In this document: one piece after another, positions 1 through 10,401 of the stretch
Numbering within the stretch: the stretch's first letter is position 1
Layout of the letters: each line of letters opens with the position of its first letter
Source of the DNA: Thermococcus sp. SY098
GTDB lineage: Archaea > Methanobacteriota_B > Thermococci > Thermococcales > Thermococcaceae
Direction of reading: 5' to 3'
Assembly (NCBI RefSeq): GCF_035621495.1
Contig: NZ_CP141821.1
Coordinates: forward strand, 1,516,760 to 1,580,759
DNA length: 64,000 nt
Notes under the pieces: generated by a model
The model's input: the letters and a program-made list of their open reading frames with translations, nothing else
What the model was told of the DNA's origin: nothing
Database searches by the model: none
Made by a program: the position numbers and the translations under genes

Positions 1-2
1 TT

Positions 3-236
3 GATCTCTTCAATACCCTGGGACTCTCTATAGAGGAAGGGCAAACGAGCTTTGACTATTATTTCCTCAAGTATTACTTCAAAGGAGGAGCAAAAGTAAC
101 TGGTTATAGGATGTGGGGAGTTTCCCAAGGAGTTACTTCTCAGGGAGATTTTAGCAGTGTGCCATTTTTCATAGATAATCAAACAGCTGTAGCCATATTT
201 GGAGTCCAGGGGGCTCAGGATTTACTTCAGAGGTGA
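3..236 (+). CDS. C-terminal end of an unrecognised protein (partial)
   Basis: An open frame runs from the window edge to a TGA at 234-236, giving about 77 residues. The visible part is rich in aromatic residues (a FDYYFLKYYF stretch) and glycine, and ends QDLLQR. There are no cysteines and no clear membrane segment. The next gene starts 6 nt after the stop with its ribosome binding site inside this gene's end, so the two are probably cotranscribed. I do not recognise a family; the start lies outside the window. Confidence 0.6.
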   Translation, partial: DLFNTLGLSIEEGQTSFDYYFLKYYFKGGAKVTGYRMWGVSQGVTSQGDFSSVPFFIDNQTAVAIFGVQGAQDLLQR

Positions 237-242
237 AATCAA

Positions 243-1010
243 ATGAATCTTGAAGAGTTATTCTATAGAGTGGGCGAGTTTGTAGAATCAGCATGGGAAA
301 AGATAAGAGACTTCATAAATCCAAAACCTCAAGAGGAGCCTCCAGCCTTTAAACTTTTGGGAAGAGTTGTAAAGAGGAAAGTTACAGTTCACGAATTGTT
401 AGTTCTAAAACTTCAGTTGACTTTTCTGTTCTATCTGTTCTTAGCTCTGCTAATTGTGGTTTTTCTGCCAAATGAGTTATATTTAGTTATTTTGACGGTG
501 GTATATTTTGTATATCTAAGAGCAATATTCCGCAAATATAGAGAGTTTTTTATTGAATATAAGCCGTATCAGGTATTTTATTATTCCATTAGCGTCATAG
601 GATTCTTTGCATTTTTTGGGTATGTGCTTTTGAAGAGATTTTCTTTAGACATTCGTTATTCGTTGGGCTACCTTGTCTTTGTTTTTGTTGCAGTTCTAAT
701 GTTTAGATTTTATTTCAAATCAAAATACGGCAGGGATTGGACCTATGGTGTTATAGAGGATATTAAAGAAAATGTTGTGAAAATTAGTGTTCATGATGAC
801 ATCAGAGCAAACGTTAAGCCCGGAGAATACTGGGTTGATAAAGTACCTGATGTTGAAATCGGAAGAATTGTGAAAGTTTTAGTTGAGGAAAGGACATTTA
901 GGGGAGCAGTACCAATAAAGATAATTGAAGTTTATTTAAGCGACCACCCTTCATCATCAAAAGCCTCAACAGAAGCAAAAGAAGACAGGGAAAGCAACAA
1001 AAGCTTGTAA
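243..1010 (+). CDS. DUF2101-like integral membrane protein
   Basis: A 255-residue protein with a soluble N-terminus (about 1-50), two closely spaced hydrophobic segments (about 55-95), two more (about 110-130 and 138-157), then a soluble beta-rich tail (about 165-240) and a Ser/Glu/Lys-rich end. It resembles the Thermococcales DUF2101 membrane proteins; that name is from memory and the function is unknown. The ATG follows GAGGTGA at 230-236, which overlaps the upstream stop. The last 79 nt overlap the convergent gene at 932-1225, so both C-termini are constrained by the same DNA. Confidence 0.75.
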   Translation: MNLEELFYRVGEFVESAWEKIRDFINPKPQEEPPAFKLLGRVVKRKVTVHELLVLKLQLTFLFYLFLALLIVVFLPNELYLVILTVVYFVYLRAIFRKYREFFIEYKPYQVFYYSISVIGFFAFFGYVLLKRFSLDIRYSLGYLVFVFVAVLMFRFYFKSKYGRDWTYGVIEDIKENVVKISVHDDIRANVKPGEYWVDKVPDVEIGRIVKVLVEERTFRGAVPIKIIEVYLSDHPSSSKASTEAKEDRESNKSL

Positions 1011-1225
1011 ATTCCGGTCCAAGGCTGCTTCTTATAAGTTTTTACAGAGAGCCATTCATTTTCCTTAATTCTCATTAATTCTACGGAATCAGTTGGAGGA
1101 GTTATTAGTATCTCTTCATTTTTTTCGTATAATGTAAAGCCAAGTTCTTCTAAAATCTGTCTTATCACTTCTATGGCTTTTCTTCTGTCTTTAAACGTTA
1201 TTTTGTAGTAGATGGTATAACCCAT
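932..1225 (-). CDS. Conserved small hypothetical protein
   Basis: A 97-residue protein beginning MGYTIYYKITFKDR, with an alternating beta/alpha pattern through residue 65 and a hydrophobic C-terminal stretch (GIYKLLLLSLSSF). A GAGGG Shine-Dalgarno lies about 6 nt before the ATG. The C-terminal 26 codons overlap the 3' end of the DUF2101 gene on the other strand. I do not assign a function. The N-terminal two thirds lies outside the overlap and looks like an ordinary folded domain, which argues that the gene is real. Confidence 0.6.
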   Translation of the reverse strand: MGYTIYYKITFKDRRKAIEVIRQILEELGFTLYEKNEEILITPPTDSVELMRIKENEWLSVKTYKKQPWTGIYKLLLLSLSSFASVEAFDDEGWSLK

Positions 1226-1312
1226 TTTAAACCCTCATTAGTACTCTTAAAAAAAGTAAGAATAGAAACCTTAAAAAGTTTTCTATTTTACTATTGTAGA
1301 TTAAAAAGAAAA

Positions 1313-1879
1313 TTAAAGTTCGCCACAAAGCTCAGCAAAGTTTCTATATATTTCACTTCCTTTTTCTGTGTGTGCAACTTCAGGATGGAACTGAACCCCA
1401 TATATAAGTAATCTTTTGTGCTTCATTGCCTCAACTTCACAGAACTCGCTCCTTGCTAAAAGCTCAAAATCCTTTGGCAGTCTTTTTACCTCATCCATAT
1501 GACTTTCCCAGACATTTAAACGTCTCGGTAAACCCTTAAAGATGTCATTTTCCTCTAAGATCTCGACCTCAACTAAGCTGTATTCTGCTTTTTCTCCTCT
1601 CCCGACTTTTCCGCCAAAATATTTTGCTATTAGCTGGTGGCCGAGGCAAATTCCCAAAATGGGAACATTGAAGTCTTCATAATTTTTGAGTATAGCTTCA
1701 CAATTACCTGTTCTTTCTAAGCTTGGTCCTCCTGAAAAAATTATCCCCCTTGGTTTCATTGCCTTAATTTCCTCAAGAGGGGTTGTATTTGGTATTATCC
1801 TCGCCTCAACGCCTAAATACCGTAAAGTCCTCCAAATTCTGTGAACGTATTGTCCGTGGTTGTCCATTATGATTATCAT
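1313..1879 (-). CDS. guaAA: GMP synthase subunit A (glutamine amidotransferase)
   Basis: The glutaminase half of the archaeal two-subunit GMP synthetase. It releases ammonia from glutamine for the XMP-to-GMP step carried out by the partner subunit just upstream. The class I amidotransferase triad is visible: nucleophile Cys78 in GICLGHQ, and His165 and Glu167 in QFHPEV. Length is 188 residues, normal for the subunit. I chose the ATG giving MIIIMDNHG rather than an in-frame start six codons earlier, because family members begin there and a GGAGTG motif precedes it. It lies 10 nt after guaAB in the same operon. Confidence 0.93.
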   Translation of the reverse strand: MIIIMDNHGQYVHRIWRTLRYLGVEARIIPNTTPLEEIKAMKPRGIIFSGGPSLERTGNCEAILKNYEDFNVPILGICLGHQLIAKYFGGKVGRGEKAEYSLVEVEILEENDIFKGLPRRLNVWESHMDEVKRLPKDFELLARSEFCEVEAMKHKRLLIYGVQFHPEVAHTEKGSEIYRNFAELCGEL

Positions 1880-1889
1880 CTTCACTCCC

Positions 1890-2813
1890 TCACTCAAACT
1901 CTATCGTCGCAGGAGGCTTGTTCGTTATATCATAGAGAACTCTACCCACTTGGGAGATTTCGCTTGTAATCCTAAAGGCTATCCTCTGCAGAACTTCCCA
2001 GGGAACGTTCATCGCGTTTGCAGTCATCCCATCTAAGCTCTCAACGATTCTAACGGCTATTGTCTCTTTGTAAGCCCTTATATCACCCTGAACTCCGACA
2101 GTCTTTACATTTAAGAGCACGGCAAAAGCCTGCCAAGGCTTTAAGCCAGCTTTTTCAATTTCCTCTTCAACTATTGCGTTTGCCTCTCTAACAATAGCGA
2201 CTTTTTCGGGGGTTACTTCACCTAAAACCCTAACAGCCAGTCCCGGCCCTGGAAAAGGCATCCTATTATAGATTTTCTCTGGCAATCCAAGTTCTTTGGC
2301 GACTTCTCTAACCTCATCTTTGTACAAATCACGAAGAGGTTCTATGAGCTTTAAATTTAAGCGCTCTGGAAGACCGCCAACGTTGTGGTGGCTCTTTATC
2401 TTACCTTTGCTCTCAATCCAGTCTGGAGCAATTGTTCCCTGAATCAAAAACTTTGCATCTATTTCTTTGGCCACTTCTTCAAATACGTCGATGAAAACTT
2501 TTCCGATTATCTTTCTCTTCTGCTCCGGGTCGGTAACACCCTTCAAAGCATTGAAAAAGCGCTCTTGAGCATCAACGTAGATCAAGTTTAACCCAAACTC
2601 ATTTCTGAATGTTTTTATCACGAATTCTGGCTCTCCTTTCCTTAAAAATCCAGTGTTTACAAAAACAGCATAAAGTTTATCTCCAATTGCTTTGTGAGCT
2701 AAGATAGCTGCTGTTGAGCTGTCAACTCCCCCAGATAAAGCTATTATCGCCTTTCCATCTCCAACTTTCTCTCTAATTTCTCTAACTTTTTCTTCGATGA
2801 AGCTTTCCCACAT
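1890..2813 (-). CDS. guaAB: GMP synthase subunit B (ATP pyrophosphatase)
   Basis: The synthetase half of GMP synthase (307 residues). It adenylates XMP and accepts ammonia from GuaAA to make GMP. The N-type ATP pyrophosphatase loop SGGVDSS is at 27-33, and the dimerisation domain with DIRAYKE and a conserved TIEFE end is complete. The ATG giving MWES is chosen over two in-frame ATGs just upstream, because GGTGAT sits 5-6 nt before it. The promoter region between this gene and purP carries TGTTAAAAT/TTTTAACA elements like the purine genes. Confidence 0.95.
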   Translation of the reverse strand: MWESFIEEKVREIREKVGDGKAIIALSGGVDSSTAAILAHKAIGDKLYAVFVNTGFLRKGEPEFVIKTFRNEFGLNLIYVDAQERFFNALKGVTDPEQKRKIIGKVFIDVFEEVAKEIDAKFLIQGTIAPDWIESKGKIKSHHNVGGLPERLNLKLIEPLRDLYKDEVREVAKELGLPEKIYNRMPFPGPGLAVRVLGEVTPEKVAIVREANAIVEEEIEKAGLKPWQAFAVLLNVKTVGVQGDIRAYKETIAVRIVESLDGMTANAMNVPWEVLQRIAFRITSEISQVGRVLYDITNKPPATIEFE

Positions 2814-2828
2814 GAGCATCACCTTTTT

Positions 2829-3885
<1,057 letters not shown>

Positions 3886-3901
3886 TTACTCACCAAGAAA
3901 A

Positions 3902-3937
3902 TGTTAAAATTTTATATTTTTAAGTTTTATTTTAACA
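3902..3937. promoter_or_regulatory. Putative purine operator of purP
   Basis: TGTTAAAAT (3902-3910) and ATTTTAACA (3929-3937) form a perfect 9-bp inverted repeat with an 18-bp spacer containing the TATA-like element for purP (reads AACTTAAAAATA on the minus strand). An extra GACATATTTTTG lies next to the distal arm (to about 3947). Spacing and arms match the purE-purD region exactly. Confidence 0.72.
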
Positions 3938-3967
3938 AAAATATGTCTAAAAACAAAGCTTTCAGGT

Positions 3968-5296
3968 TTAAAATTCAAAAGCCCATTTTGGATAAATGCC
4001 ATTTAAACAAGCTAAGCATAGATCATCCAATCCAACTGCTTTTATTAATCCTTTGATGCTCAAATATCTTAAGGAATCTGCCCCAATCTCTTTTCCTATC
4101 TCCTCAATCCTCTTCCAAGAGGCAATAAGTTCGTGTCGTGTTGGGATGTCAATTCCCATATAGCAGGGATATCTTATCGGGGGCGATGCTATTCTGACGT
4201 GGATCTCTTTTGCTCCTGCTTTTTTAAGCATTGAAACTATCCTTTTCATTGTGGTGCCTCTTACAATCGAATCATCAATCAAAATTATCCTCTTATCCTT
4301 GATGACTTCCTTAACTGGAGAGAGTTTGAGCCTAACTTTAAAATTCCTCTCAAATTGAGTTGGCATTATGAATGTCCTACCGATGTATCTGTTCTTTATT
4401 AAGCCTTCTTCATATGGAATTCCGCTTTCTGTGGAATAGCCTATTGCTGCAGCTCTCCCTGAATCTGGGACTGCTATGACAACATCTGCAGTGATGTTGT
4501 CTTCTTTTGCCAATTGCTTTCCCATTTCAACCCTTGCTTTGTAAACAGTTCTCCCCTCAATAACGCTGTCTGGACGAGCAAAATAAATAAACTCAAAAAC
4601 ACAGTGGGCATGCTTCTTCTTAGTCAAAACCCTATTTTCAACATCATCTGAGACAACAAAGGCTTCTCCTGGCTTTACATCTTTTGTTTCGACATCAAAC
4701 ATTCTTAGTGCTGAATCTTCAGAGGCGAAGTAATATCCATCCCCAGTTCCAAATGCTAAGGGTCTGAAACCTAAGGGGTCTCTGGCAACTAAGATTTTCC
4801 CATCAAACAGAAAAGCCAAAGAATACGCTCCTCTGACTTCGTTAAAAAGCATTCTCATGGCTTCAAATTCATCCTTTGTCTCTGAATAGTTTTTGAGAAA
4901 AATTAATCCCAGGAGTTCACTATCAACGCTTGTTTTGAATTTGAATTCTCCTTCATACTTTCTTCTTAATGTCAAATAATTAGTCAGGGTTCCATTATGA
5001 ACTAAGGCAAGTCTTTTCCCACAGCATTCAACTTCAAGGGGATGAGCTTCATTTAATCCGCCAAAAGTCGAGTATCTTACATGTCCAATAGAGATATTTG
5101 ATCTCAGCTTATTTAAAATGTGTCCCCTAAAAACTTCAGCTACAAGACCCAGCCCCTTGTATGTTCTTATTTTATTCCTCCAAACGCTGATTCCTGCACT
5201 TTCTTGACCCCTGTGTTGCAAAGCGAGAAGTGCATAGTATGCTTTTTGGTTTGCATTCTCTGTTTTTGCTGCAAATACTCCACACTTCTCCCTCAT
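3968..5296 (-). CDS. purF: Amidophosphoribosyltransferase
   Basis: First committed step of purine synthesis: PRPP plus glutamine to phosphoribosylamine. The N-terminal Ntn glutaminase has Cys5 (MREKC), expected to become residue 1 after removal of four residues. The PRPP-binding loop [10 protein letters not shown] is at 340-349. Cys232 (HCVFEF), a Cys in YPCYMGID and the C-terminal CLAC match the positions of the four iron-sulfur ligands of the Bacillus-type enzyme, so a structural Fe-S cluster is likely. 442 residues. It is divergent from purC, and the shared 154-bp region holds a purine operator. Confidence 0.95.
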   Translation of the reverse strand: MREKCGVFAAKTENANQKAYYALLALQHRGQESAGISVWRNKIRTYKGLGLVAEVFRGHILNKLRSNISIGHVRYSTFGGLNEAHPLEVECCGKRLALVHNGTLTNYLTLRRKYEGEFKFKTSVDSELLGLIFLKNYSETKDEFEAMRMLFNEVRGAYSLAFLFDGKILVARDPLGFRPLAFGTGDGYYFASEDSALRMFDVETKDVKPGEAFVVSDDVENRVLTKKKHAHCVFEFIYFARPDSVIEGRTVYKARVEMGKQLAKEDNITADVVIAVPDSGRAAAIGYSTESGIPYEEGLIKNRYIGRTFIMPTQFERNFKVRLKLSPVKEVIKDKRIILIDDSIVRGTTMKRIVSMLKKAGAKEIHVRIASPPIRYPCYMGIDIPTRHELIASWKRIEEIGKEIGADSLRYLSIKGLIKAVGLDDLCLACLNGIYPKWAFEF

Positions 5297-5397
5297 ATGA
5301 CCACCGTCTTAACAAGTAATAGTTAAAGAGAGCTTTATTTCCACTGGAACTTTACATTCACATGCTTAAAAACTTTGCCCTACATTTGACAGAAATT

Positions 5398-5433
5398 TGT
5401 CTAAAAAAGGCTTTTAAATTATAAATTTTAACA
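5398..5433. promoter_or_regulatory. Putative purine operator between purF and purC
   Basis: TGTCTAAAA (5398-5406) and ATTTTAACA (5425-5433) are spaced by 18 bp around the purC TATA-like GCTTTTAAATTATA. The distal arm has one mismatch to the consensus TGTTAAAAT. A second partial element (TTTGACAGAAATT) adjoins it upstream. The site lies in a divergent promoter region, so it could act on both purF and purC. Confidence 0.68.
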
Positions 5434-5450
5434 AATTCTTGGTGAAGATT

Positions 5451-6140
5451 ATGGAGGCTTATGAAGGAAAAGCCAAGAAAATGATACCTTTGGATGAGGG
5501 AAAGTATTTGATGGAGTTTAAAGACGATGCAACAGCTTTTGATGGTAAGAAAAAAGCACAGTTCAAAGGAAAAGGTTGGCTAAATGCTCAGATTTCAGCA
5601 AAAATGTTCAAGCTTTTAGAGGAGCATGGTATTAAGACACACTTCATTGGCATTGCTGGAGACAACAAGCTGATTGTGGAAAAATTGGAAATGTACCCAA
5701 TTGAAGTTGTTGTTAGAAATATTGTTGCCGGTAGCTTGAAGAAAAGGCTTCCATTAAGAGAGGGAACAGAGCTAAAAGAACCAATTGTTGAGCTTTATTA
5801 TAAAAGTGATGAGCTTGGAGATCCGATGATAAACTATTATCACGCTAAAATTCTTGGAGTTAGCGAGGAAGAAATTAAAGAAATGGAGAAAATTGCACTT
5901 AAAGTAAATGGAGTCCTCAGAGAATACTTCAAAGAAAGGGGAATTCTGCTTGTTGATTTTAAGCTTGAGTTCGGCAAAAATGCTAAGGGGGAGATAGTTT
6001 TAGCCGATGAAATTAGCCCGGATACATGCAGATTTTGGGATGCAGAAACAAAGAAAAGCTTAGATAAAGATGTTTTTCGCTTTGATAAAGGAGACTTGAT
6101 TTCGGCATATGAGGAGATTTATAGAAGGATAATGGGTTAA
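5451..6140 (+). CDS. purC: SAICAR synthetase
   Basis: Phosphoribosylaminoimidazole-succinocarboxamide synthase: joins CAIR and aspartate using ATP. 229 residues beginning MEAYEGKAKKM, with the typical DDATAFDGKKK, VVVRNIVAGS and ADEISPDTCRFWD boxes. I chose the ATG at 5451 over an in-frame TTG four codons earlier, because GGTGA (5441-5445) is correctly spaced only for the ATG. It ends 9 nt before the convergent purM gene. Confidence 0.95.
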   Translation: MEAYEGKAKKMIPLDEGKYLMEFKDDATAFDGKKKAQFKGKGWLNAQISAKMFKLLEEHGIKTHFIGIAGDNKLIVEKLEMYPIEVVVRNIVAGSLKKRLPLREGTELKEPIVELYYKSDELGDPMINYYHAKILGVSEEEIKEMEKIALKVNGVLREYFKERGILLVDFKLEFGKNAKGEIVLADEISPDTCRFWDAETKKSLDKDVFRFDKGDLISAYEEIYRRIMG

Positions 6141-6149
6141 TTTAGCTTT

Positions 6150-7154
6150 TTAGAACATGATTTTGTAGTTTTCAATTTTTATTTTGGGTTTTTTAATGAT
6201 TTTTCCAATCTCATAGCTCAAATAATATTTGTTGAGAATCTGCAATGCCTCCTCCTTATCTCCTTGTGAAACTATCACAACAAGACCAATCCCCATATTA
6301 AAAACCCTAAACATTTCCTCTAAAGGAACCCCATTTTCGTAGATTAATTTAAAAATCCCACTAATTGGTGGCATTTCAAGGGAAAACCCATATTTTGTGA
6401 GCCTCTTTAAGTTTAAAAGCCCTCCACCAGTTATGTGTGCCAATCCTCCAACTTCAACGTTTTTCAAAAGCTCTAAAATCGGCTTTACATAAATTCTCGT
6501 TGGCTCAAGCAAATGCTCCCACAGCTTTTTGCCTTCAAACTCATATTCAAGCCCATACTTTGGAATTAAAAGCTTTCTCGCTAATGTTAAACCATTGGAA
6601 TGAATCCCAGAGCTTTCAATGCCGATGACAACATCTCCCGGTTTAATTTTTTCTCCTGTAATGACTTTGCCCTTTTCAACGATCCCAATAGCGGTACCCG
6701 CCAGGTCAAATCCGTTGATTAGATCGGGCATTACAGCGGTCTCACCGCCTACAATTGCAATTCCGCTTTGTTTAGCTCCCTCGTAGAGACCTTTGGCTAT
6801 TTCTTCGAAAATTCTATCATTAGGCTCCCTCACAGCTAAGTAGTCAACCAAAGCTATGGGCTCAGCTCCAACACAGATTAAGTCGTTTACGTTCATTGCG
6901 ATCATATCAATTCCAATTGTGTCAAACTTTCCGACAGCTTCAGCCACAAGAATTTTTGTGCCCACTCCATCAGTGGTCATCGCTAAATAGAAGTTTTCAA
7001 AATCAATCAATGCAGCGTAATGACCGATATCTTTAGCAGGCACTCCTATCTTTCCCTCTCTTAATTTGAAGGTTGCTCTTGCGAGTGAAATTATGCTCTT
7101 TAGTGTCCTTTGTGTTTTTTCTTCATCCACCCCGGCTTGTGCATATGTGAGCAT
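6150..7154 (-). CDS. purM: Phosphoribosylformylglycinamidine cyclo-ligase (AIR synthetase)
   Basis: Closes the imidazole ring: FGAM plus ATP to AIR. 334 residues with the PurM boxes DGVGTK (about 61-66), NVNDL (about 88-92), [10 protein letters not shown] and [11 protein letters not shown], and the C-terminal half starting near residue 175. It starts [10 protein letters not shown] after a GGTGA-type site. It is convergent with purC and divergent from purT. The 120-bp purM-purT region contains one palindromic operator. Confidence 0.95.
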   Translation of the reverse strand: MLTYAQAGVDEEKTQRTLKSIISLARATFKLREGKIGVPAKDIGHYAALIDFENFYLAMTTDGVGTKILVAEAVGKFDTIGIDMIAMNVNDLICVGAEPIALVDYLAVREPNDRIFEEIAKGLYEGAKQSGIAIVGGETAVMPDLINGFDLAGTAIGIVEKGKVITGEKIKPGDVVIGIESSGIHSNGLTLARKLLIPKYGLEYEFEGKKLWEHLLEPTRIYVKPILELLKNVEVGGLAHITGGGLLNLKRLTKYGFSLEMPPISGIFKLIYENGVPLEEMFRVFNMGIGLVVIVSQGDKEEALQILNKYYLSYEIGKIIKKPKIKIENYKIMF

Positions 7155-7208
7155 TTGGAATCACCAAGGGAAAATGGGGAAATAAGTTTAAAAATTTTGT
7201 CATTTTTA

Positions 7209-7245
7209 TGTTTAAAAATGCTTAAATATATGCTCAATTTTAACA
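7209..7245. promoter_or_regulatory. Putative purine operator between purM and purT
   Basis: TGTTTAAAA (7209-7217) and ATTTTAACA (7237-7245) are separated by 19 bp that contain the purT TATA-like CTTAAATATA. TTTTGTCATTTTTATG precedes the first arm, as in the other sites. It sits in the middle of a divergent promoter pair and could control both genes. Confidence 0.68.
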
Positions 7246-7274
7246 TAGCAACGTCAATATTTTGGGTGATGCAA

Positions 7275-8564
7275 ATGATTGAGATTAGAGATGAAATTGG
7301 AACTCCTCTAACAGACTCTGCTGTTAAGATTCTCCTCCTTGGAAGCGGTGAGCTTGGAAAGGAAATAGCCATTGAGGCTCAAAGATTGGGAATTGAGGTA
7401 ATTGCGGTGGATAGATATCCCAATGCCCCAGCCATGCAGGTGGCTCACAAAAGTTATGTTGGAAATATGAAAGACAAAGACTTCCTGTGGAGTGTCGTTG
7501 AGAGGGAAAAGCCCGATGCAATAATCCCAGAGATTGAAGCAATAAACCTTGATGCACTTTTTGAATTTGAAAAAGAAGGCTATTTTGTTGTTCCAAATGC
7601 AAAAGCAACTTGGATCGCTATGCATAGGGAAAGAACGAGGGAGACACTTGCTAAAGAAGCAAAAGTTCCAACATCAAGATACATGTATGCTACAACCTTA
7701 GACGAGCTCTACGACGCATGTGAAAAGATTGGTTATCCCTGCCACACAAAGGCAATAATGAGCTCAAGCGGAAAGGGTTCATATTTTGTCAGGGGTCCAG
7801 AAGATGTTCCAAAGGCATGGGAAGAGGCAAAGAAGAAAGCTCGTGGCAGTGCTGACAAGATAATAGTTGAAGAGCACATAGATTTTGAGGTTGAGATAAC
7901 GGAATTGGCTGTAAGGCACTTAGATGAAAATGGCAAAGTTGTTACCACCTTTCCAAAACCTGTGGGGCATTATCAGATTAAAGGGGACTACCACTCAAGC
8001 TGGCAGCCTGCTGAAATAAGTGAGAAAGCCGAGAGAAAAGTTTATGAAATTGCAAAGAAAATAACAGACGTTCTTGGAGGCTTAGGTTTATTCGGGGTTG
8101 AGATGTTCGTTAAAGGCGACAAAGTATGGGCGAATGAAGTTTCACCAAGGCCTCACGATACTGGAATGGTTACTTTGGCCTCTCATCCGACTGGATTCTC
8201 AGAGTTCGGTCTTCATGTTAGAGCGGTTTTAGGCCTGCCAATTCCAGCCATTGAAGAGAACGGTATTAGGAAATTCCCAATCCTAACTCCAGCAGCAACG
8301 CACGTCATTCTTGCAAATCAAGAAGGTTATGCCCCAAAGTTCAGAGGTATCTTTAAGGCTCTGAACATTCCGAATACAACTGTGAGATTATTCGGAAAGC
8401 CTTCAGCGTACAAAGGAAGGAGATTAGGAGTGGCTTTAGCTTGGGACAGAGATGTGAAAGTTGCAAAGAGAAAGGCAGAGCAAGTTGCTCACATGATTGA
8501 GCTGAAAACAAGAAGTGGGGAATGGCAAAGCCAAGAGTTCGTAAAGGAGAAGCACTTGCTTTAG
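7275..8564 (+). CDS. purT: Formate-dependent GAR transformylase
   Basis: Makes FGAR from GAR, formate and ATP, so no folate cofactor is needed, consistent with PurP also using formate. ATP-grasp protein of 429 residues: pre-ATP domain with [19 protein letters not shown] (near 18-36), ATP-binding region with SSSGKGSY, and the metal-binding region [15 protein letters not shown]-like (written [13 protein letters not shown] here). The start at MIEIRDE follows GGGTGAT (7264-7270). An in-frame ATG two codons earlier is possible. It overlaps the convergent purE stop by 4 nt. Confidence 0.95.
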   Translation: MIEIRDEIGTPLTDSAVKILLLGSGELGKEIAIEAQRLGIEVIAVDRYPNAPAMQVAHKSYVGNMKDKDFLWSVVEREKPDAIIPEIEAINLDALFEFEKEGYFVVPNAKATWIAMHRERTRETLAKEAKVPTSRYMYATTLDELYDACEKIGYPCHTKAIMSSSGKGSYFVRGPEDVPKAWEEAKKKARGSADKIIVEEHIDFEVEITELAVRHLDENGKVVTTFPKPVGHYQIKGDYHSSWQPAEISEKAERKVYEIAKKITDVLGGLGLFGVEMFVKGDKVWANEVSPRPHDTGMVTLASHPTGFSEFGLHVRAVLGLPIPAIEENGIRKFPILTPAATHVILANQEGYAPKFRGIFKALNIPNTTVRLFGKPSAYKGRRLGVALAWDRDVKVAKRKAEQVAHMIELKTRSGEWQSQEFVKEKHLL

Positions 8565-8992
8565 CTTCTCATTCTTTCCCTGTACTCCTCGAGCTTTTTC
8601 TTTAAGCTTTCATCTTTTAGTGCCAAAATCTCAATTGCGAGCAAAGCTGCATTTTTTCCATTGTCTATTCCCACCGCAGCAACCGGAACTCCAGGAGGCA
8701 TCTGAGCTATGCTCAAAAGAGCATCTAAGCCGCCAAGCTTGGCCGAAACAGGAACACCAATAACAGGTTTTGTGGTGTAAGAGGCTATAACTCCAGGTAA
8801 AGCTGCGCTGAGTCCAGCTATTGCTATGAAAACGTCGTAGTCTTTTTTTGCCAGCTCTTCAACTTTCTTTGGGTTTCTGTGAGCGGAGGCAACTTCAACG
8901 TCGTAGCTAACGCCAAATTCATCCAGCACTTTTGTGACTTTTTCAGCTATGTGGGAGTCACTTTTGCTGCCCATAACTACGAGCACCCTCAT
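8561..8992 (-). CDS. purE: PurE, AIR carboxylase / N5-CAIR mutase family
   Basis: Forms CAIR. 143 residues, slightly short for the family, with MGSKSDS (about 7-13), SAHRNP (about 40-45) and the GLSAALPG loop all present. No purK is found in the window. If purK is absent from the genome, this PurE would have to use CO2/bicarbonate and AIR directly (class II behaviour) although it is small and PurE-like. The C-terminus is truncated relative to bacterial class I enzymes. It is divergent from purD across a strong operator. Confidence 0.92.
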   Translation of the reverse strand: MRVLVVMGSKSDSHIAEKVTKVLDEFGVSYDVEVASAHRNPKKVEELAKKDYDVFIAIAGLSAALPGVIASYTTKPVIGVPVSAKLGGLDALLSIAQMPPGVPVAAVGIDNGKNAALLAIEILALKDESLKKKLEEYRERMRS

Positions 8993-9047
8993 TCTACCAC
9001 CAGCTCGCTTTTCTGTGTTTAAGCTTATAAAGTTTTCGACATATTTA

Positions 9048-9083
9048 TGTTAAAATAAAGCTTAAAAAGTGAAAATTTTAACA
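9048..9083. promoter_or_regulatory. Putative purine operator between purE and purD
   Basis: TGTTAAAAT (9048-9056) and ATTTTAACA (9075-9083), a perfect 9-bp inverted repeat with an 18-bp spacer holding the purD TATA-like GCTTAAAAAG. The start-proximal arm lies where transcription of purD should begin. The distal arm is extended by GACATATTTA (9038-9047), itself part of an ACATA/TATGT dyad, and abuts the purE TATA-like CTTTATAAGC. This is the clearest copy of the site. Confidence 0.75.
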
Positions 9084-9100
9084 AATTTTTGGTGAAGACT

Positions 9101-10399
9101 ATGAAAGTTCTTTTAGTTGGTGCTGGTGGTAGAGAAAGTGCAATTTCCGAAGCCCTCGTAAAAAGCGGTGCTAAGCTTTATGTAGTTGCAAAGCATGTTA
9201 ATCCAGGCATTAAAAGGTTAGCTGAATGTTACGGTTTGGCAAAAGAGACAGATGTCACGAAAGTCTTAGATTTTGCTCTAAAGTGGAATGTTGATTTAGC
9301 TTTCATCGGTCCAGAGGCCCCTTTAGAGAAAGGCATTGTCAACCTTTTGGAAGAGAATGGCATTCCAACAGTTGGGCCGTCAAAAGAGGCTGCTCGGCTT
9401 GAGACGAACAAAGCCTTTGCAAGAGCTTTGATGGAAAAGCATAAAATTCCAGGAAGAAAGCTCTTCAAAGTCTTTGATGACGTGAAGGAGATGGAAAGGT
9501 GGATTGACGAGTTTGGAAAGCCTGTTGTAGTTAAACCCCTCGGACTAACAGGTGGGAAGGGAGTTAAAGTAGTTGGCTACCAGCTTAAGGACAATGAAGA
9601 AGCAAAAGAATATGCCGAGCATTTGATTAAAAAAGATGGAAAGGTTTTGATTGAAGAGAGAACGGATGGTGTGGAGTTCACATTTCAGGTGTTTACGGAT
9701 GGGAAGAGAGTTATTCCAATGCCTTTGGTTCAAGATTATCCACATGCTTATGATAGTGATGTTGGACCGATAACTGGCGGCATGGGGTCTTATTCGTGTA
9801 AAGATCATTTATTGCCGTTTATTACAAAAGAAGACTATGAGAAAGCTCTTGAAACGCTCAAAAAGACTGTTGAAGCTATGAGAAAAGAGGGAACTCCTTA
9901 TAAGGGGATTCTCTACGGCCAATTCATGCTTGCCAAAGATGAACCGAAAATCATTGAATACAATGCCCGCTTTGGTGATCCAGAGGCTATGAACGTTCTA
10001 CCGATTTTGGAAACACCTCTGCTTGAAATAGCTGAGGGAATAGTCGACGGAAATCTCAAGAAAGCGGAGTTTGAAAAGAAAGCTGTTGTTGTGAAGTACA
10101 TTGCACCAAAAGGCTATCCGGAGAATCCAGTAAGAGGAGTTCAAATCCAAGTCGATGAAGCTAAAATTTTGGAAAGCGGAGCAAAGATTTACTATGCTTC
10201 AATTGATGAGAACCTAACTCTTCTCGGTTCAAGAGCTTTAGCAATTGTTGGAATTGCTGATTCATTGGAAGAGGCAGAAAAAATTGCTTCGGCTGGAATA
10301 AAGCACGTCAAGGGTGAAATATTCTACCGCAAGGATGTGGGAACAAGAGAGAGCATAGACAGGAGAATTGAGATTATGAAAGCGATTAGGGGTGAATGA
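9101..10399 (+). CDS. purD: Phosphoribosylamine-glycine ligase (GAR synthetase)
   Basis: ATP-grasp ligase joining phosphoribosylamine and glycine. 432 residues with GAGGRESAI (about 7-15), the LTGGKGVKV ATP loop, and EYNARFGDPEAM near residue 290. The ATG after GGTGA (9091-9095) is chosen over an in-frame TTG at 9089. First gene of the unit purD-purP-purS-purQ; its stop overlaps the next gene's ribosome binding site region. Confidence 0.95.
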   Translation: MKVLLVGAGGRESAISEALVKSGAKLYVVAKHVNPGIKRLAECYGLAKETDVTKVLDFALKWNVDLAFIGPEAPLEKGIVNLLEENGIPTVGPSKEAARLETNKAFARALMEKHKIPGRKLFKVFDDVKEMERWIDEFGKPVVVKPLGLTGGKGVKVVGYQLKDNEEAKEYAEHLIKKDGKVLIEERTDGVEFTFQVFTDGKRVIPMPLVQDYPHAYDSDVGPITGGMGSYSCKDHLLPFITKEDYEKALETLKKTVEAMRKEGTPYKGILYGQFMLAKDEPKIIEYNARFGDPEAMNVLPILETPLLEIAEGIVDGNLKKAEFEKKAVVVKYIAPKGYPENPVRGVQIQVDEAKILESGAKIYYASIDENLTLLGSRALAIVGIADSLEEAEKIASAGIKHVKGEIFYRKDVGTRESIDRRIEIMKAIRGE

Positions 10400-10401
10400 A
10401 C

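Noticed and set aside
7324-7625. Long minus-strand frames inside purT
   Set aside because: They are antisense to a strongly conserved gene, have no ribosome binding site or promoter and no recognisable product.
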